Part shown: positions 10,196-21,257 of the stretch, piece by piece
Layout of the letters: the number at the start of each line of letters is the position of its first letter
How positions within the stretch are numbered: the stretch's first letter is position 1
Origin: Nicotiana tabacum
Taxonomy: Eukaryota > Streptophyta > Magnoliopsida > Solanales > Solanaceae
DNA: 64,000 nucleotides
Assembly (NCBI RefSeq): GCF_000715075.1
Contig: NC_134089.1
Span: forward strand, 72,212,697 to 72,276,696
Reading direction: 5' to 3'
The notes under the pieces: model-generated
Told to the model about the DNA's origin: nothing
The model's database searches: none
The model's input: the letters and a program-made list of their open reading frames with translations, nothing else
Program-made: the position numbers and the translations under genes

Positions 10196-12461
10196 ATGAA
10201 TATCGATTCCCCTGTTACCCAAACACAACCAGGAGATTGCACTGCCAAATCCTACCTTCATGCACTCCTTTTCCATGATAGCATATCTTCCCATACAAAC
10301 ACCATCTCCTCCATTAAACCTAGTTCAGCTATCCTTGAAGAAACAGAGGCCCCTACTGATCCTTCCAACTTCATCCCATTAACACTTGAAGAGAAAACAA
10401 GGCTTTATGCACCATGAAAACATGCTGTTAATGTCAAAGTTTTTGGTCGAAAGGTTGAATACCAACTTCTTCGACCAAAAATTTATGCCCAATGGAAACC
10501 TGCTGAAAACTTTCCTTTAATCGATTTAGGATCTGACTTCTTTCCTTCTCAAATTCCAGAAGGAGGAAAACAAAATTCATGCTTTGCATGATGGACCTTG
10601 GTTCATCTTGAACCATTTTCTATACGTCCGACAATGGGAGCCAAAATTTATGGCTTCTGAAACAAAAATAACATCCTCACAATCTGGTTACGTCTGCCGG
10701 AATTACCAATTGAATTTTACAATGTTCAACTACTGCAAAAACTGGGAAATAAAATTAGTAAATTTCTTACAGTTGATGTTTGCACCTCCACAACAACAAG
10801 AGGCAGATATGCACGCTTATGTGTGGAGGTACCACTGGATCAACCGTTAAAACATCATCTTTTTATAGGTAGCCATAACCAAACTATCCTATATGAAGGT
10901 TCAAACATGCTTTGTATTAAGTGTGGTCGACTTTGCCATAATCAGAGGATATGTTCTTATACCGCCCCCCACAAATTCCACTACAATTACCACTCCATAC
11001 ACTTAGTCTACTAATGACGAATGGAAGATTGTACGGTTTCCTAAGAAAACTTCAATGAAATCAACTGCCATCACAGACGTTACTTCTTCAGCTTCTCAAT
11101 TACCAGGTAAGCAGGTGAAGCCAAAAGATATTATTAACACCCCTAACAAGCTTTTGTTTAATAATCTTTCAATTAACAATCTTAATCCGCCACAACATAA
11201 TATTCTTACTAATGACTCCACACCAACTGTTTTACTTAATAAAGGAGCCACGTCAACTCTTTCAACTACTAATAAATTTGACCTTTTATTAAATGGTGAA
11301 AGAGAGGATTTAAATAATTTAGTCAGCCATTTAATTAATCTTCCCTCACTAACAGACCACCTTACCCCTACGGCCCAATCACAAATCAACCAAACCCCAA
11401 CACCTATCCAATTCCATGCAACTAGACATGACACCCCAACCCACATGCAAGCATTCTCACCACCAATAACCCAATCCAACACCCCTACAAACCCTAGTAA
11501 AAAACCGACCTAATCATCATAATCCTACTTCCAATGGTGGTTTTCCCTCCTCATCACGCCACAATACTGTATCTCCCATGCAAACTACTTCACAAGATAC
11601 CCCACCTACTACTACTCCATTACCTCTACATCAAAATCTTTCACATCATAATACTCTACCGTCCAATTCCACCACTTCAACCTCCTCCTTGTTAACTCAG
11701 ACTCCAATTCCTTTACAATCCAGGACTGATCCATTATCTAGTCTTTCACCTACAAAAGATGATGCAAAATAACTTTAATCACCTTCTTAGACACTCCAAC
11801 ACTCCCAACACACAGAACACTCATTGTCTCATTCAGCTCCTCAATCCATTCTCCCTCACACCTCCACATCTAATTATGGAACCCAACACCATAATATACA
11901 CTGCTCAAACACCATATGCAGTGACAGAGCCATCATCTTGGCTAGAGATTACTCTTCAGAACCATGCTCTAACATTTACTATGGAGGTGAATCATCAGGA
12001 AGTGACGATCCCCATCAACAATCCAATGGACCTTGCACAAATAGTAATGAAGGAAATGACTCTAGGGACGGAGCTCTATGGCCGGTACCATTGGTCTATG
12101 ATGCAAAAGTCCATATCTAGCACCATATCATCCTCTCCAGCTACCAACCCTCTTTTGGGACCCTACCCACCTTCACCCACGCTACCTTCAGATGTTTTTT
12201 TACCCACCTCCTCTCCAAACTCCAACAACACCATGGATACAACCTTACTTAGTCCCACAGAATGCCACTCCTATATTGGAACCCCTTACACCTACTCTTC
12301 TATCCCCACCACACCCTCACAATCAAGCAGAACAAAATAGGCTATTTCAAAAAGAACTCGAAGCAGCGATACTCTACAACAGGGAGACAAGACCAGTGCA
12401 TGCATGGCTCGATAGAATAAAAGTATTTGTCCAGAAAGAGGAATACGAAAGAAAAATTTAA
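10196..12461 (+). pseudogene. LINE ORF1: DUF4283-like RNA-binding protein with CCHC knuckle
   Basis: ORF1 products of plant L1 elements bind element RNA in the RNP. Fragments in different frames spell the DUF4283 signature: WFILNHFLYVRQWEPKF, then a WLRLPELPIEFYNVQLLQKL-like stretch, then TTTRGRYARLCVEVPLDQPL. A zinc knuckle C-IK-C-GRLC-H-NQRI-C (CX2CX4HX4C) lies at about 10910-10957. After the knuckle comes a long Pro/Thr/Ser/Asn-rich tail to about 12460, mostly open but in changing frames. The exact start is uncertain; ATG 10196 is only the first ATG of the leading open stretch. Stops near 10417, 10590 and 11012 and frameshifts make it a pseudogene. Confidence 0.8.
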
Positions 12462-12633
12462 ATTCATTGTCCCTCAAATCTATTGACAACATCCTTCCGT
12501 ATCAGGCCAACCACCAATCTAGACGTAGGCAAATATACAATGTTACTAATGCCAACCCTACGTCTAATACCAGGCGAGAGCACTACTACAGTGAGGAACC
12601 AACAGGGCAGTCCACTGCTCATCCCAAATGATA

Positions 12634-14330
12634 CTCATATAAATTTTATCATATGGAATTGTGGAGGAGCCTAGTCTGCTGATTTTCGACGTAACTTTCG
12701 ATCCTTACTTGACTACAATCATCCATCTTTGGTTGTGCTATTGGAAACATACTACCAGGATCATCAACTTCTGAAAGAGGACTTCAATTTCACCGGACTA
12801 CTTGAGGAAGCTGTTATTGGTCAGTCGGGAGGCATAGCAATTTTATGGTTTAGTGATGCACTCACAGTAGAATTAGTGGCATCCACACGCCAAGAGATTC
12901 ACTGTCACATCCAGGTACACCCCTCTCCTCTAAAGTGGCTATTTATTGCAATTTATGCAAGTAATGATTTAGATAATAGACATAATTTTTGGCATAATAT
13001 TATGTGCATGCATGATAATTATAAAGGACCTTGGCATATGGGGGGATTTTAATGAAATCACTCATGCCAATGACAAATTTGGAGGCAATAAAATTAATAT
13101 TTCAAGGTCCAATAAGTTTATAGACTGCATAAATTATTGTCACCTTACTAATTTGGGCTATAAATGTAGTCGTTATACATGGACAAACGGTCGTCATAAT
13201 CGTCATAATATTCTCGAACGTATTGATCGCTTCTTAGAAAATTATGACTTGCTTAAGCTTTACCCCAATGCACTGGTCACACATTTACCACGAACATATT
13301 CTGATCGCTGTCCACTATTATTAGAACTTCAACACTGCCCTCTCCCTCGTCAAAAAGTTTTTCGATTTGAAACTATCTGGGCTACTCATCCTACCTTCCC
13401 TTCTGTAGTCCAACAAGCCTGGAATAATAATATGAGACTACTTCCAGCAATTGATAATTTCACTGAAATTGTACAAGAATGAAATAACTCTATTTTTGGA
13501 AAAATCATTACACGTAAGCGAAAAATATTGACTCGTTTAGGGAGTATTCAGTCTTCCTCTAATTAGCCTACTAGTGTATTTTTACAAAATTTAGAAAGTC
13601 AATTAAAATCTAACTTTAATGTCATCTTAAAACTTGAAGAGAAATTTTGGAAACTCAAGTCTCGTATTAACTAGTTAAATGATGGAGATGCAAATACGAA
13701 ATTTTTCCACCTATCCACTTTAAATTGCCGTAGACATAATTGTATCACTGCTCTACAAGATCAAGGGGGCAATTGGATCACTGACCCTCAAATTATGAAA
13801 CTAAATATTACCAATTATTATCAATCTCTCTTTAAAACACAAAAGCTTTGCTCAAATCGACATCATCCAATCCAACCTTCCAATGTTCTTACTCTGCAGG
13901 AACAAAATTCCTTAACCAAATCCCTCCAAGATCATGAAATCATCATTGCATTACATTCTTTTAAACCCTTTAAAGCTCAGGTCCCAATGGCCTACACCCT
14001 TTCTTTTATAAAAAATATTGGCATATCATTGGTAATTCAGTAAAATACTTTTGCCATAAGGTTTTCCAAGACCAGAAGATAGACCCTAACATTAATAACA
14101 CTCTCATTTTCCTAGTCCCTAAGAATAAACATGCATCTTCTATTTCCTAATATAGACCAATCAGTCTTTGTAATACTATTTATAAGCTTATTACAAAAAT
14201 TATTGTCAATAAGCGTAAACCAATGCTGGAACATCTTATTAATCCTACTCAATCTAGCTTCCAGAAAAATTGACAAGCTACAGACAATGCACTTATAGCT
14301 CAAGAAATAATCACAAGATTCCAAAAAATG
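12634..14330 (+). pseudogene. LINE ORF2, endonuclease and N-terminal RT (broken)
   Basis: The apurinic-like endonuclease that nicks target DNA begins at INFIIWNCGGA (Asn of the WN motif), continues LLETYYQ (the catalytic Glu), and has GDFNEITHANDKFGG near 13045, where a frameshift in a G run splits GG|DFN. It then has GYKCSRYTWTNGR and SDRCPLLLEL, where the usual SDH catalytic His is Arg. The RT leader follows in pieces: WLKLKSRIN, DANTKFFH, QNSLTKSL. A TAG after NCGGA (12673) and further stops around 13480, 13565 and 13672 are present. The shift around 14040-14160 (LVPKNKHASSIS, YRPISLCN) is filled from another frame. Confidence 0.85.
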
Positions 14331-14975
14331 AAAGGTAAGAATTCTAATATGCTTATAAAATTGGATCATGAAAAAGCTTTCGATAAATTGGAATGGTCTT
14401 TCATTTATTATACTCTTGTTACCCTTCAATTTCCTCCAACATTTACTCAATTATTTATGGCATGTATCACTGCTACATCTACATCCATCATTATTAGTGG
14501 CAACCCATCTGCATATTTCCTGCCTACCAGAGGCCTAAGACAAGGAGACTCATTATCTCTATATCTGTTTATCCTTTGTCTTGAAATGCTCTCGCGCACA
14601 ATCCACACAACAGTTGATTATTGCTCTTGGCAACCCATTACCCTTGCTAAAAAGGGACCTCAAATTTCTCACTTATTTTTTCCTGATGACATTATTCTCA
14701 CAACAAAAATTACTCATGCTACGTGTAATTCAATTGTTCATATTCTTGCTAACTTTACCACTCACTCAGGCCAAACTATAAATTTTCAGAAATCCAATAC
14801 TTTTTTCTCAAAAAACAGTCTAGTTCCAGCTAGACAAACAGTCCTCCAACTATTTCACATGAAGGAAGGGAAAACCTTTGGAAGGTATTTAGGATTTCCA
14901 ATCTTTACAAAACCGTCTTCAAAAAGAGATAACCAGTTTTTGCTTGACAATTTCAAAAATAAACTAGTGGGTTGA
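14328..14975 (+). pseudogene. LINE ORF2 reverse transcriptase core
   Basis: The polymerase that copies the element RNA at the nicked target. A 215-codon open block carries LIKLDHEKAFDKLEW, the GLRQGDSLS motif and the catalytic box, here FPDDIILTT. Plant L1 elements normally have FADD, so Ala is replaced by Pro directly before the two catalytic Asp, which are retained. SGQTINFQKSNTFFSKN follows. The block begins inside the RT domain at MKGKNSNML because the upstream part is frameshifted. Confidence 0.9.
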
Positions 14976-16135
14976 AAAATAAATTATTTATCAAAAGCAG
15001 GTAGAACAACACTCATTCGTTCTACCCTTAACCAACTACCAAACCATCTTATGCAATATAACACAATACCTAACTCAATACTCACATCTTACTCGCTATC
15101 AACAAAATTTTCTTTGGGGCACAACTTCGCAAAAGAAAAAATTACATCTTATAAAGTGGAATACTGTTACCCAACCACTACATCAAAGCGGGTTGGGAAT
15201 TCAAAATCTCTCCATTAAAATAAAGCATTACACGCAAGTCTTGCATGACAACTTTTTAAAAATCCTACTTAACTTTGGGCATAAGTACTATTGAATATAT
15301 ATCTACGTCCAAGAAATCTTATCAAAACAAATGTCTCATCCACCTGGAGAAACATAATGCGGGGTTGGTTGTATTATCACTTAGGGTATCAATGGAACCT
15401 TACCAATGGCAACCATGTGTATTTTTGGTCTGATCCTAGGATCAAACCAAATTTCACACTCCGTAATTGTATCAGTGGACCATTCCCTAGATATGAGGAG
15501 GCAAAACTAGTTTCACATTACTACTATAACCAGGATTGGCATTTGAAAAAATTGTCTTTTATCTTACCACACCAACTTGAGCAAAGCATCAAGGACATAT
15601 ATATGCCTCTATCAACAACAAACTATGATCAAATTTTTCGGTCTCTTACCTCCGATGGTATCTTCTCTGTCAAATCTTGTTACGCATCATTTAACCCTAA
15701 TATCAGTCAACTTTCTTCTTACAATTGGATTTGGAAGTTGAACATTCCACCAAAAATGTCTTTCTTTCTTTGGTTAATTTCCCATAATAAACTTTCCACT
15801 ACTGCATACCTTTCCCATTTAGGTATTTTAGCATCATCTATATGTACACAGTGCCATTTGGCACCTAAAACAATGCAACATATATTTTCCGCTGCCCTAA
15901 TGCAATCCCATTATGAAAATATCTTAACATGTCGCTCCCACTTTCGTGCACTAACACACCTCCAACAGATCCTACCACTTGGTTGTATGACATTATTCAC
16001 ACTTATCAATCATCCAACCCCTATCACATCACATCTACTACATTCATACCTTTGCCCTAGGGCATATTTGGCTTCTACGAAACAAATACAGGTTGGAAAA
16101 TAAAAGACTTCCCTTTAAATATTCAATTACTTATT
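14976..16135 (+). pseudogene. LINE ORF2 zinc-binding RT-associated (zf-RVT) domain
   Basis: The segment has the W-rich pattern of the zf-RVT domain: GIFSVKSCYASF, YNWIWKLNIPPKMSFFLWL, HNKLSTTAYLSHLGI and CTQCHLAPKTMQHIF. The open part is 15291-16103; earlier bases 14976-15290 carry thumb-region fragments in other frames (KINYLSKAGRTTLI-like, then ATSQKKKLHLIKWNTV-like). The role is structural, C-terminal to RT. No catalytic residue is expected. Confidence 0.8.
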
Positions 16136-16199
16136 AATATTATAGCTGAATATTATTACTTAACGAGTCACAAACAGAGAAAAAAGGATTTCCAATCCA

Positions 16200-16881
16200 T
16201 ACCTCTATATATTAAATGGCATCCGCCAACTGAAAATTACTATAAACTAAATATAGATGGCTCTAGTTCTTTTTCCCATAAACAATATAGCATTGGTGGA
16301 GTATTTCGCAGCCACCAAGGTAGTTGGGTTCTGGCTTAGCAGGAAACTCTAAACAAGGCATCATCATACAAACAGAGCTATTTGCACTCCTCATGGGATT
16401 GAAAATAGCGTTGCAAAAGCATTTGACATCACTTGTAATCGAAACAGATGCCCAACAACTCATAGGTATGTTTCAAATCACATCTATGCATTATACTAAC
16501 ATTATCAATGATTGCAGGTTGTTACTTCTATGGTTGGGTAGTCCACCCATCCAGCATATATATAAGGAGCAGAATTGTGTTGCTGACAGTTTAGCTAAAT
16601 ATGGATCCAGGAGTGCCGGGTCTACCTGCACACTTTTTGCACAACCACCACCTTTTGTTACACCTTATCTCCAGCAAGATCAACAAGGCATCCAACAAAG
16701 GAGACTTGTACCTGTTTCAACACAATCGCTCCCTACTACAACTAGTAATAGTATTTGCAATACTAATGTAATATATACTTATGACTTAGTACCTATTAGT
16801 GTTCCCCATGAGGGGACACCTATAATTCCTATTATGTATATTACTCTAGCTATTATGATGCCTAGGTTGCATCACGTTTGA
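16200..16881 (+). pseudogene. LINE ORF2 C-terminal RNase H
   Basis: An RNase H of the RVT_3 type fused at the end of plant L1 ORF2. KLNIDGSSSF (first catalytic Asp) and IGGVFRSHQGSWV appear in the first frame. After a TAG near 16339 and a shift, QTELFALLMGLKIAL (catalytic Glu), VIETDAQQLIGM (Asp) and QNCVADSLAKYGS (final Asp) follow. The tail PPPFVTPYLQQDQQGIQQRR leads to a stop near 16881. Confidence 0.85.
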
Positions 16882-16934
16882 TGTATTAGTACTTTCTATC
16901 TATAATATTTGTTCTTCCTTTTGACCAAAAAAGA

Positions 16935-16948
16935 ATTGTGGCATTGTG
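16935..16948. repeat. Right target-site duplication of LINE
   Basis: ATTGTGGCATTGTG directly after the A-rich LINE 3' tail; identical to 10016-10029. Confidence 0.88.
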
Positions 16949-17048
16949 CACTATGGCTTTTCTGGTGTTGCCATGATGGCCCTCTACATTATCCTTTGAT
17001 TTTTATTGAGATGCAGAGAAGAAATTTTAAAATTCCTTTCAGCTGCAG
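16949..17048. other. Host sequence right of LINE
   Basis: Continues the host flank left of the LINE. It ends CCTTTCAG|CTGCAG, a sequence with the form of a plant 3' splice site. No protein similarity is recognised. Confidence 0.4.
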
Positions 17049-17440
17049 GTAATGATGGCAAAATGGTTAAAGAAAAATAGTTAATCACCCATATTATCCA
17101 CTAAAATATGAGTTGGATAATAAACTTTTTAAAAACGGGTCAAATTTGAATAATATTCATATTACCCATTTAGAAAATGGTTAACTAATGGGTAACCAAT
17201 GGATAACTAATGGGTTTAACTTTCACATTTGTAAAGCCTCAAATTGAGGGTTCCTCAAGTTTGGGAAACTAGGAATTCTCCCAAAAGTGATCATATTCAA
17301 GAAGCCATGGATAATATGGTATCCGTCGGTTAACCCATTTTTTATCCGTATTAAATATGGGTTGGATCGAATAATTTATCTATTTTTTTATTATCTGTTT
17401 TCGATCCAAAATATATCCGACCTACCCGTTTGCCACTCCT
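17049..17440. mobile_element. hAT-like MITE, about 392 bp
   Basis: The ends are imperfect inverted repeats sharing TGGCAAA: the left end begins GTAATGATGGCAAAATGG, the right end on the complementary strand begins AGGAGTGGCAAACGGGTAGG. Flanking 8-bp sequences AGCTGCAG (17041-17048) and AACTGCAG (17441-17448) differ at one base, the duplication length expected for hAT elements. The interior is AT-rich with internal AATGGGTAACCAATGG-type near-repeats and no ORF. Confidence 0.7.
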
Positions 17441-17510
17441 AACTGCAGGGAAAGCCACCTTTATAATAGCTTTCAGCTTGAGGGAACCACAAGCTCTTGT
17501 TTATGTGAGT
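17441..17510 (+). pseudogene. Possible relic host exon split by the MITE
   Basis: With the MITE removed the host strand reads CCTTTCAG|CTGCAGGGAAAGCC and stays open through AGKATFIIAFSLREPQALVY to a TTTAT|GTGAGT that looks like a donor. The GC content and codon-like texture exceed the surroundings. I do not recognise the peptide. It could be chance, or an old gene fragment captured in repeats. Confidence 0.25.
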
Positions 17511-17822
17511 TCATATTGTTGTTGGTTTGCTGGAGCTTTCTACTTTTTGCCCTTTGTTAAAAGATTATGTGTGAATTGTATCCAGAGGCATGTTACCTTT
17601 TTTTTAATGTCGTACTAAAGGTTCTTTATCTCCTGGGCTGGTAATTCTTCTAGAACACTGTTCTTAAATATTAAAGGAATATTAACAATACCCACCAAGT
17701 TTGTCGGATAGTGCTTTCCTATTTCAATATGGTGTTAAAAACGTTTTTAGCAAAAAAATAAAGAGTTGAAAACTGTTATGGCCAGCTATGTTTAAATTTT
17801 TAAACTACTGCAAAAAATTATT
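17511..17822. other. Intergenic, nothing recognised
   Basis: AT-rich sequence without coding texture, repeats or RNA gene features that I can see. Confidence 0.5.
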
Positions 17823-17990
17823 TCAGTTTAGTTTGGTTGGATACCGAAATTATATCGAACCAAACAAAAAATACTGAATTGCTTTTGTACGGAATTTGGT
17901 ATGCACAATTAATTTATCGAATACCAAAGTACCGAACTGTAGTTCTTAAATACCGCACCAAAGTACCGAACGTTCATCCCCACTTTTCAG
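17823..17990. mobile_element. MITE-like fragment with ACCGAA repeats
   Basis: The sequence is dominated by TACCGAA and GAACC words, and one end reads CGAACGTTCATCCCCACTTTT. This resembles common plant non-autonomous DNA elements with GGGGATGAACNTTCGGTAC ends. Only one terminus is clear and no duplication was found. Confidence 0.35.
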
Positions 17991-18229
17991 GTATATCGGT
18001 TAAGGAATCAACTTTAAAAACATCAAATATCAATCAGCATAAGAAAAATACAACTCTATGCCTGCATGTCAAGAATACATGTCAAAATCAACAACATTAC
18101 AGTATAATTATCAAATACACATAATCTCAGCACATTTATAGTGCCTGGCATAAGTACCCATCAATTATACTCTCAGCACGCTCACGGTCCCTGGCATAAT
18201 TTTCCTAAATCATCACATACACACACTCA
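17991..18229. other. LTR-like fragment
   Basis: Contains a GCATAAGAAAAATACAACTC-type segment resembling 36125-36240 in the third gypsy LTR, and a twice-repeated TCAGCAC...GGTCCCTGGCATAA phrase (near 18125 and 18172). Probably an old LTR piece; low confidence. Confidence 0.3.
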
Positions 18230-18967
18230 TGTCACGACCCGGATTTCCCACCCTCGGGAGTCGTGATGGCGCCTACTTGTGAAAGCTAGGCAAGCCGCGT
18301 AATATAGAATCCCTAACTCATTTATTTAGCCGTTTTAACAATTTAAACTAACATGTGACTAACAGTGAAATATTAACGATAAATAGATACAAGCAGAAGA
18401 CTTAATCTGATAAATTACCCATAAACAGTACGACAATGCCAACGTACATCTCTACCCGGAATCCGGTGTCACAATATCACGGACTGTTTATGAATACTAC
18501 ATACAAATATCTAAAAAGAAAGTAAAATCTGTCTCGGAAGCAAAGGGAAACTGAATACACATAAAGATAGAAGAGAACACCGGGTCTGCGGACGCTTACC
18601 TCGGGATCTCTAACTGGACTGAAGGCAGCCACCCAATGCTATGGTCCAAAAGCTGCCGCTCTGGGATCTGCACATAGTGCAGAGTGTAGTATCAGCACAA
18701 CCGATCCCATGTGCTGGTAAGTGACTGGCCTAACCCCGACGAATTACTTACGAGGCTAGGACCAGACTAACAAATAAACCTGTGCAGTTATATAATATGT
18801 AGTAGAAAATAAAACAGAATAAACAAGTAAAGATGGGAGGGGGCACATGCTGCGGGGGAATATCAGTACCAACAGTAAATTAAGAGAAAAAGCATAAGAA
18901 CAATTTAGAATTTACAGCAAAACAATAAGGAACTCGTAACCAATCTGTGAACGCTTCATATTATCAA

Positions 18968-19272
18968 TTGTTGTGGCGCGCAACCCAATCCAAAAACTTA
19001 ATAACTCTGTTGCGGCGTGCAACCCAATCCATATCATTTATCACTGTTGTGGCATGCAACCTGATCCAATTATATTATTGTTGCGGCTTGCAACCAGATC
19101 CAAATATAATACTATTGCGGCATGCAACCCGATCCAAATATAATATTGTTGCAGCGTGTAACCCGATCCAAATATAATATTGTTACGGCGTGCAACCCGA
19201 TCCAAATATAATATTGTTGCAGCGTGCAACCCGATCCAATTATAATATTATTGCGGCACGCAACCTGATCCA
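18968..19272. repeat. LTR minisatellite, nine units
   Basis: Nine units with core TTGCGGCGTGCAACCCGATC, about 37 bp apart in the regular part. The matching array in the 5' LTR (27226-27365) has only four units. Confidence 0.88.
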
Positions 19273-20179
19273 CATATACAGTTCAACACCAATCACAACA
19301 AGAGTCCCGTCAAGGGACCAATAAATAAACAACACTATCCCGGCAAGGGAATCGGCGGTATAAGTAAATACGTACCGGCAAGGAAAATCAGCTATAACCA
19401 AACTTGTTCCAAGATCTAACTACCTCAACCAGCACCAATACTCAATCATAAGTAATTTCCATGAGGATAATCATAATCCTTGTCCAACTCAGAGAATCAA
19501 CAATTTAGGCATTCGTAGTATTATTTAGAAGACAACAAAAGTATAGATACTCATCACCATGCCTATACGTCGTACTCACAAGTAACATGTAGCAAATAGA
19601 ACTCAACTCCTAATCCTTCAAGCTAAGGTTAGACCAAACACTTACCTAGAACTTCCACGGCCAACTCAAGCCTCAAACACCGCTTTTCCTTTAGAATTCG
19701 CCTCCAAACAACTCGTATCTAGTCCAAACTGATTTAACAACATCAATAAACGCTATACAATCCAATTCCAATGCTCAATTATAGAATTCCCATCATTCTT
19801 CCCAAAAAGTCAAAAATCAACCTCGGGCCCGCTTGGTCAAAACACGAGATTCCGACCAAAACTCGATCACCCATTCACCCATGAGCCCGAATATGTATTT
19901 AGTTCCAAAATCTGACCCCAAATCGAGGTCTAAACCCCAATTATGCGAAAAGCCCTAACTCTACCCAAATCCCTAATTTTCTGCCCTTAAGAACATGATT
20001 TAGGCCTAGAAATCTAATGGGTGTTAATAAAAATTGAAGAAAATGAGTCTAAGATTACATACCTATGGATTTGTAGTGATGTTCCCTTTCAAAAATCGCC
20101 CAATTTGGAGTTTGGAAGAAGAAGTTATGAAATTTTGGTTAAGTCCTGTTTTGGCTTTGGTTTTAAAATCACTGGACAG

Positions 20180-20515
20180 GCCTTCATCGCGTTCGCGATA
20201 GGCCTGTCGCATTCGCGATAGGCCTGTCGCATTCGCGATGGGTCAGGCTTAGGCAACCTTCGTGTTCGCAGAGTTTCAACTCCTAGAGCCTTCGCGTTCG
20301 CGGGCCAGTGGCCGCAATCGCGTAGCGCAAGATTCCCTTCCCCCTGCCCATGTTATTAGCCTACTCGTTTGCGAGTTCCTGGATGCGTTCGTGAAGGGAC
20401 TCCCCACACAGCCTTGTGCATTCGCGTCCCAAGCTCCGCGTTCGCGAAGAACAAATTGACACTTGAGGAATTTGCCTTACGCGTTCGCGAGTGGGACCAC
20501 GTGAACGCGAAGCAC
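20180..20515. repeat. CpG-word island in chromovirus 3' LTR
   Basis: Dense GCGTTCGCG, CATTCGCGATAGG and GCGAACGCG variants, including a tandem CGCGATAGGCCTGTCGCATT repeat at about 20200-20240. It lies 720-1060 bp from the LTR start in element sense. Confidence 0.75.
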
Positions 20516-20585
20516 AAAACCTCTGTGCATTGAGAGTAGCAAAACCTGCAACTTTTTTAAGTCTGAAACCTATACGAAACTCACC

Positions 20586-20601
20586 CGAGCCCTCGGGGCT
20601 C
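20586..20601 (-). other. Short hairpin GAGCCC-CGA-GGGCTC in chromovirus 3' LTR
   Basis: The minus strand reads GAGCCCCGAGGGCTCG; the six-base arms are perfectly complementary around a three-base loop. The same 16 bases occur at 28698-28713 and 59458-59473. Confidence 0.7.
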
Positions 20602-21238
20602 CAAACCAAACATGCATACTAACTCAAAAACATCATATGAACTTATCTGTGCGATCAAATCGCCAAAATAACCTCTTAACCAACGAATTTAGCATAGAAA
20701 TCTAAGAAAAATCTCAAAACTTTCAAAGTATGAATTTTAACAACTACGGGTACGAATCACCTCAAACGACTTCCGTTTCTTACCAAATTTCACAGACTTA
20801 TCTTAAATCACATATAAGACTTGTATCGTGCTCTGGAACCAGAATACCGGACCCGATACCATCAGATTCTAAATGCATTTCATTTCCAAAACTCATAAAA
20901 TTTTCCAAAAAATAATTTTCTTTAAAAAATTCATTTCTCGGGCATGGGACCTCGGAATTCGATTCCGGGAAGACGCCCAAGTCCCATATTTTTCCATGGA
21001 CCCTCCGGCACCGTCAAATCACGGGTCCGAGTCCGTTTACCCAAAATATTGACCAAAGTCAACTTAAATTTATTTTAAGTCAAAAGTCATCAGTTTTCAC
21101 ATATTTTAACAAAAATGGCTTTCCAGTTACGCCCTCGGACTGCGCACACAAATCGAGGTAATGCTGAAAGAAGTTTTTAAATCCTCGAAATCCAAAATTC
21201 ATTTTTAAAAATAAGTGATAACCTTTTGGGTCATCACA

Positions 21239-21257
21239 TTCTCCACCTCTAAAAAAA
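21239..21257 (-). other. Polypurine tract of chromovirus
   Basis: The minus strand reads TTTTTTAGAGGTGGAGAA directly before the LTR start TGTGATGACCC. It primes plus-strand synthesis. Confidence 0.8.

Larger units (their letters stand above)
10030..16934 (+). mobile_element. L1-type LINE, apparently near full length, degenerate
   Basis: About 6.9 kb flanked by a perfect 14-bp duplication, ATTGTGGCATTGTG, at 10016-10029 and 16935-16948. The order is 5' leader, ORF1 (DUF4283-like plus CCHC knuckle), ORF2 (endonuclease, RT, zinc-binding RT-associated domain, RNase H) and a short 3' tail ending TTTTGACCAAAAAAG, a 3' end typical of plant L1 elements. Both ORFs contain stops and frameshifts. Confidence 0.92.
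18230..21238 (-). repeat. 3' LTR of chromovirus
   Basis: On the plus strand it begins TGTCACGACCCGG and ends GGGTCATCACA, 3009 bp. The termini form an 11-bp imperfect inverted repeat beyond the usual TG/CA. It contains a minisatellite (about 18968-19272), a CpG-word island (20180-20515) and a GAGCCC/GGGCTC hairpin (20586-20601). Confidence 0.92.

Noticed and set aside
11096..11482. Minus-strand 128-codon open frame
   Set aside because: Antisense of the low-complexity tail of LINE ORF1.
18968..19272. Regular short repeats resembling a CRISPR array
   Set aside because: Spacers are themselves similar, units vary, the array sits inside an LTR and is duplicated in the other LTR; eukaryotic minisatellite.
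20361..20609. Open frames across the chromovirus LTR island, both strands
   Set aside because: Stop-poor only because of GC-rich words; the 5' LTR copy has different frames.
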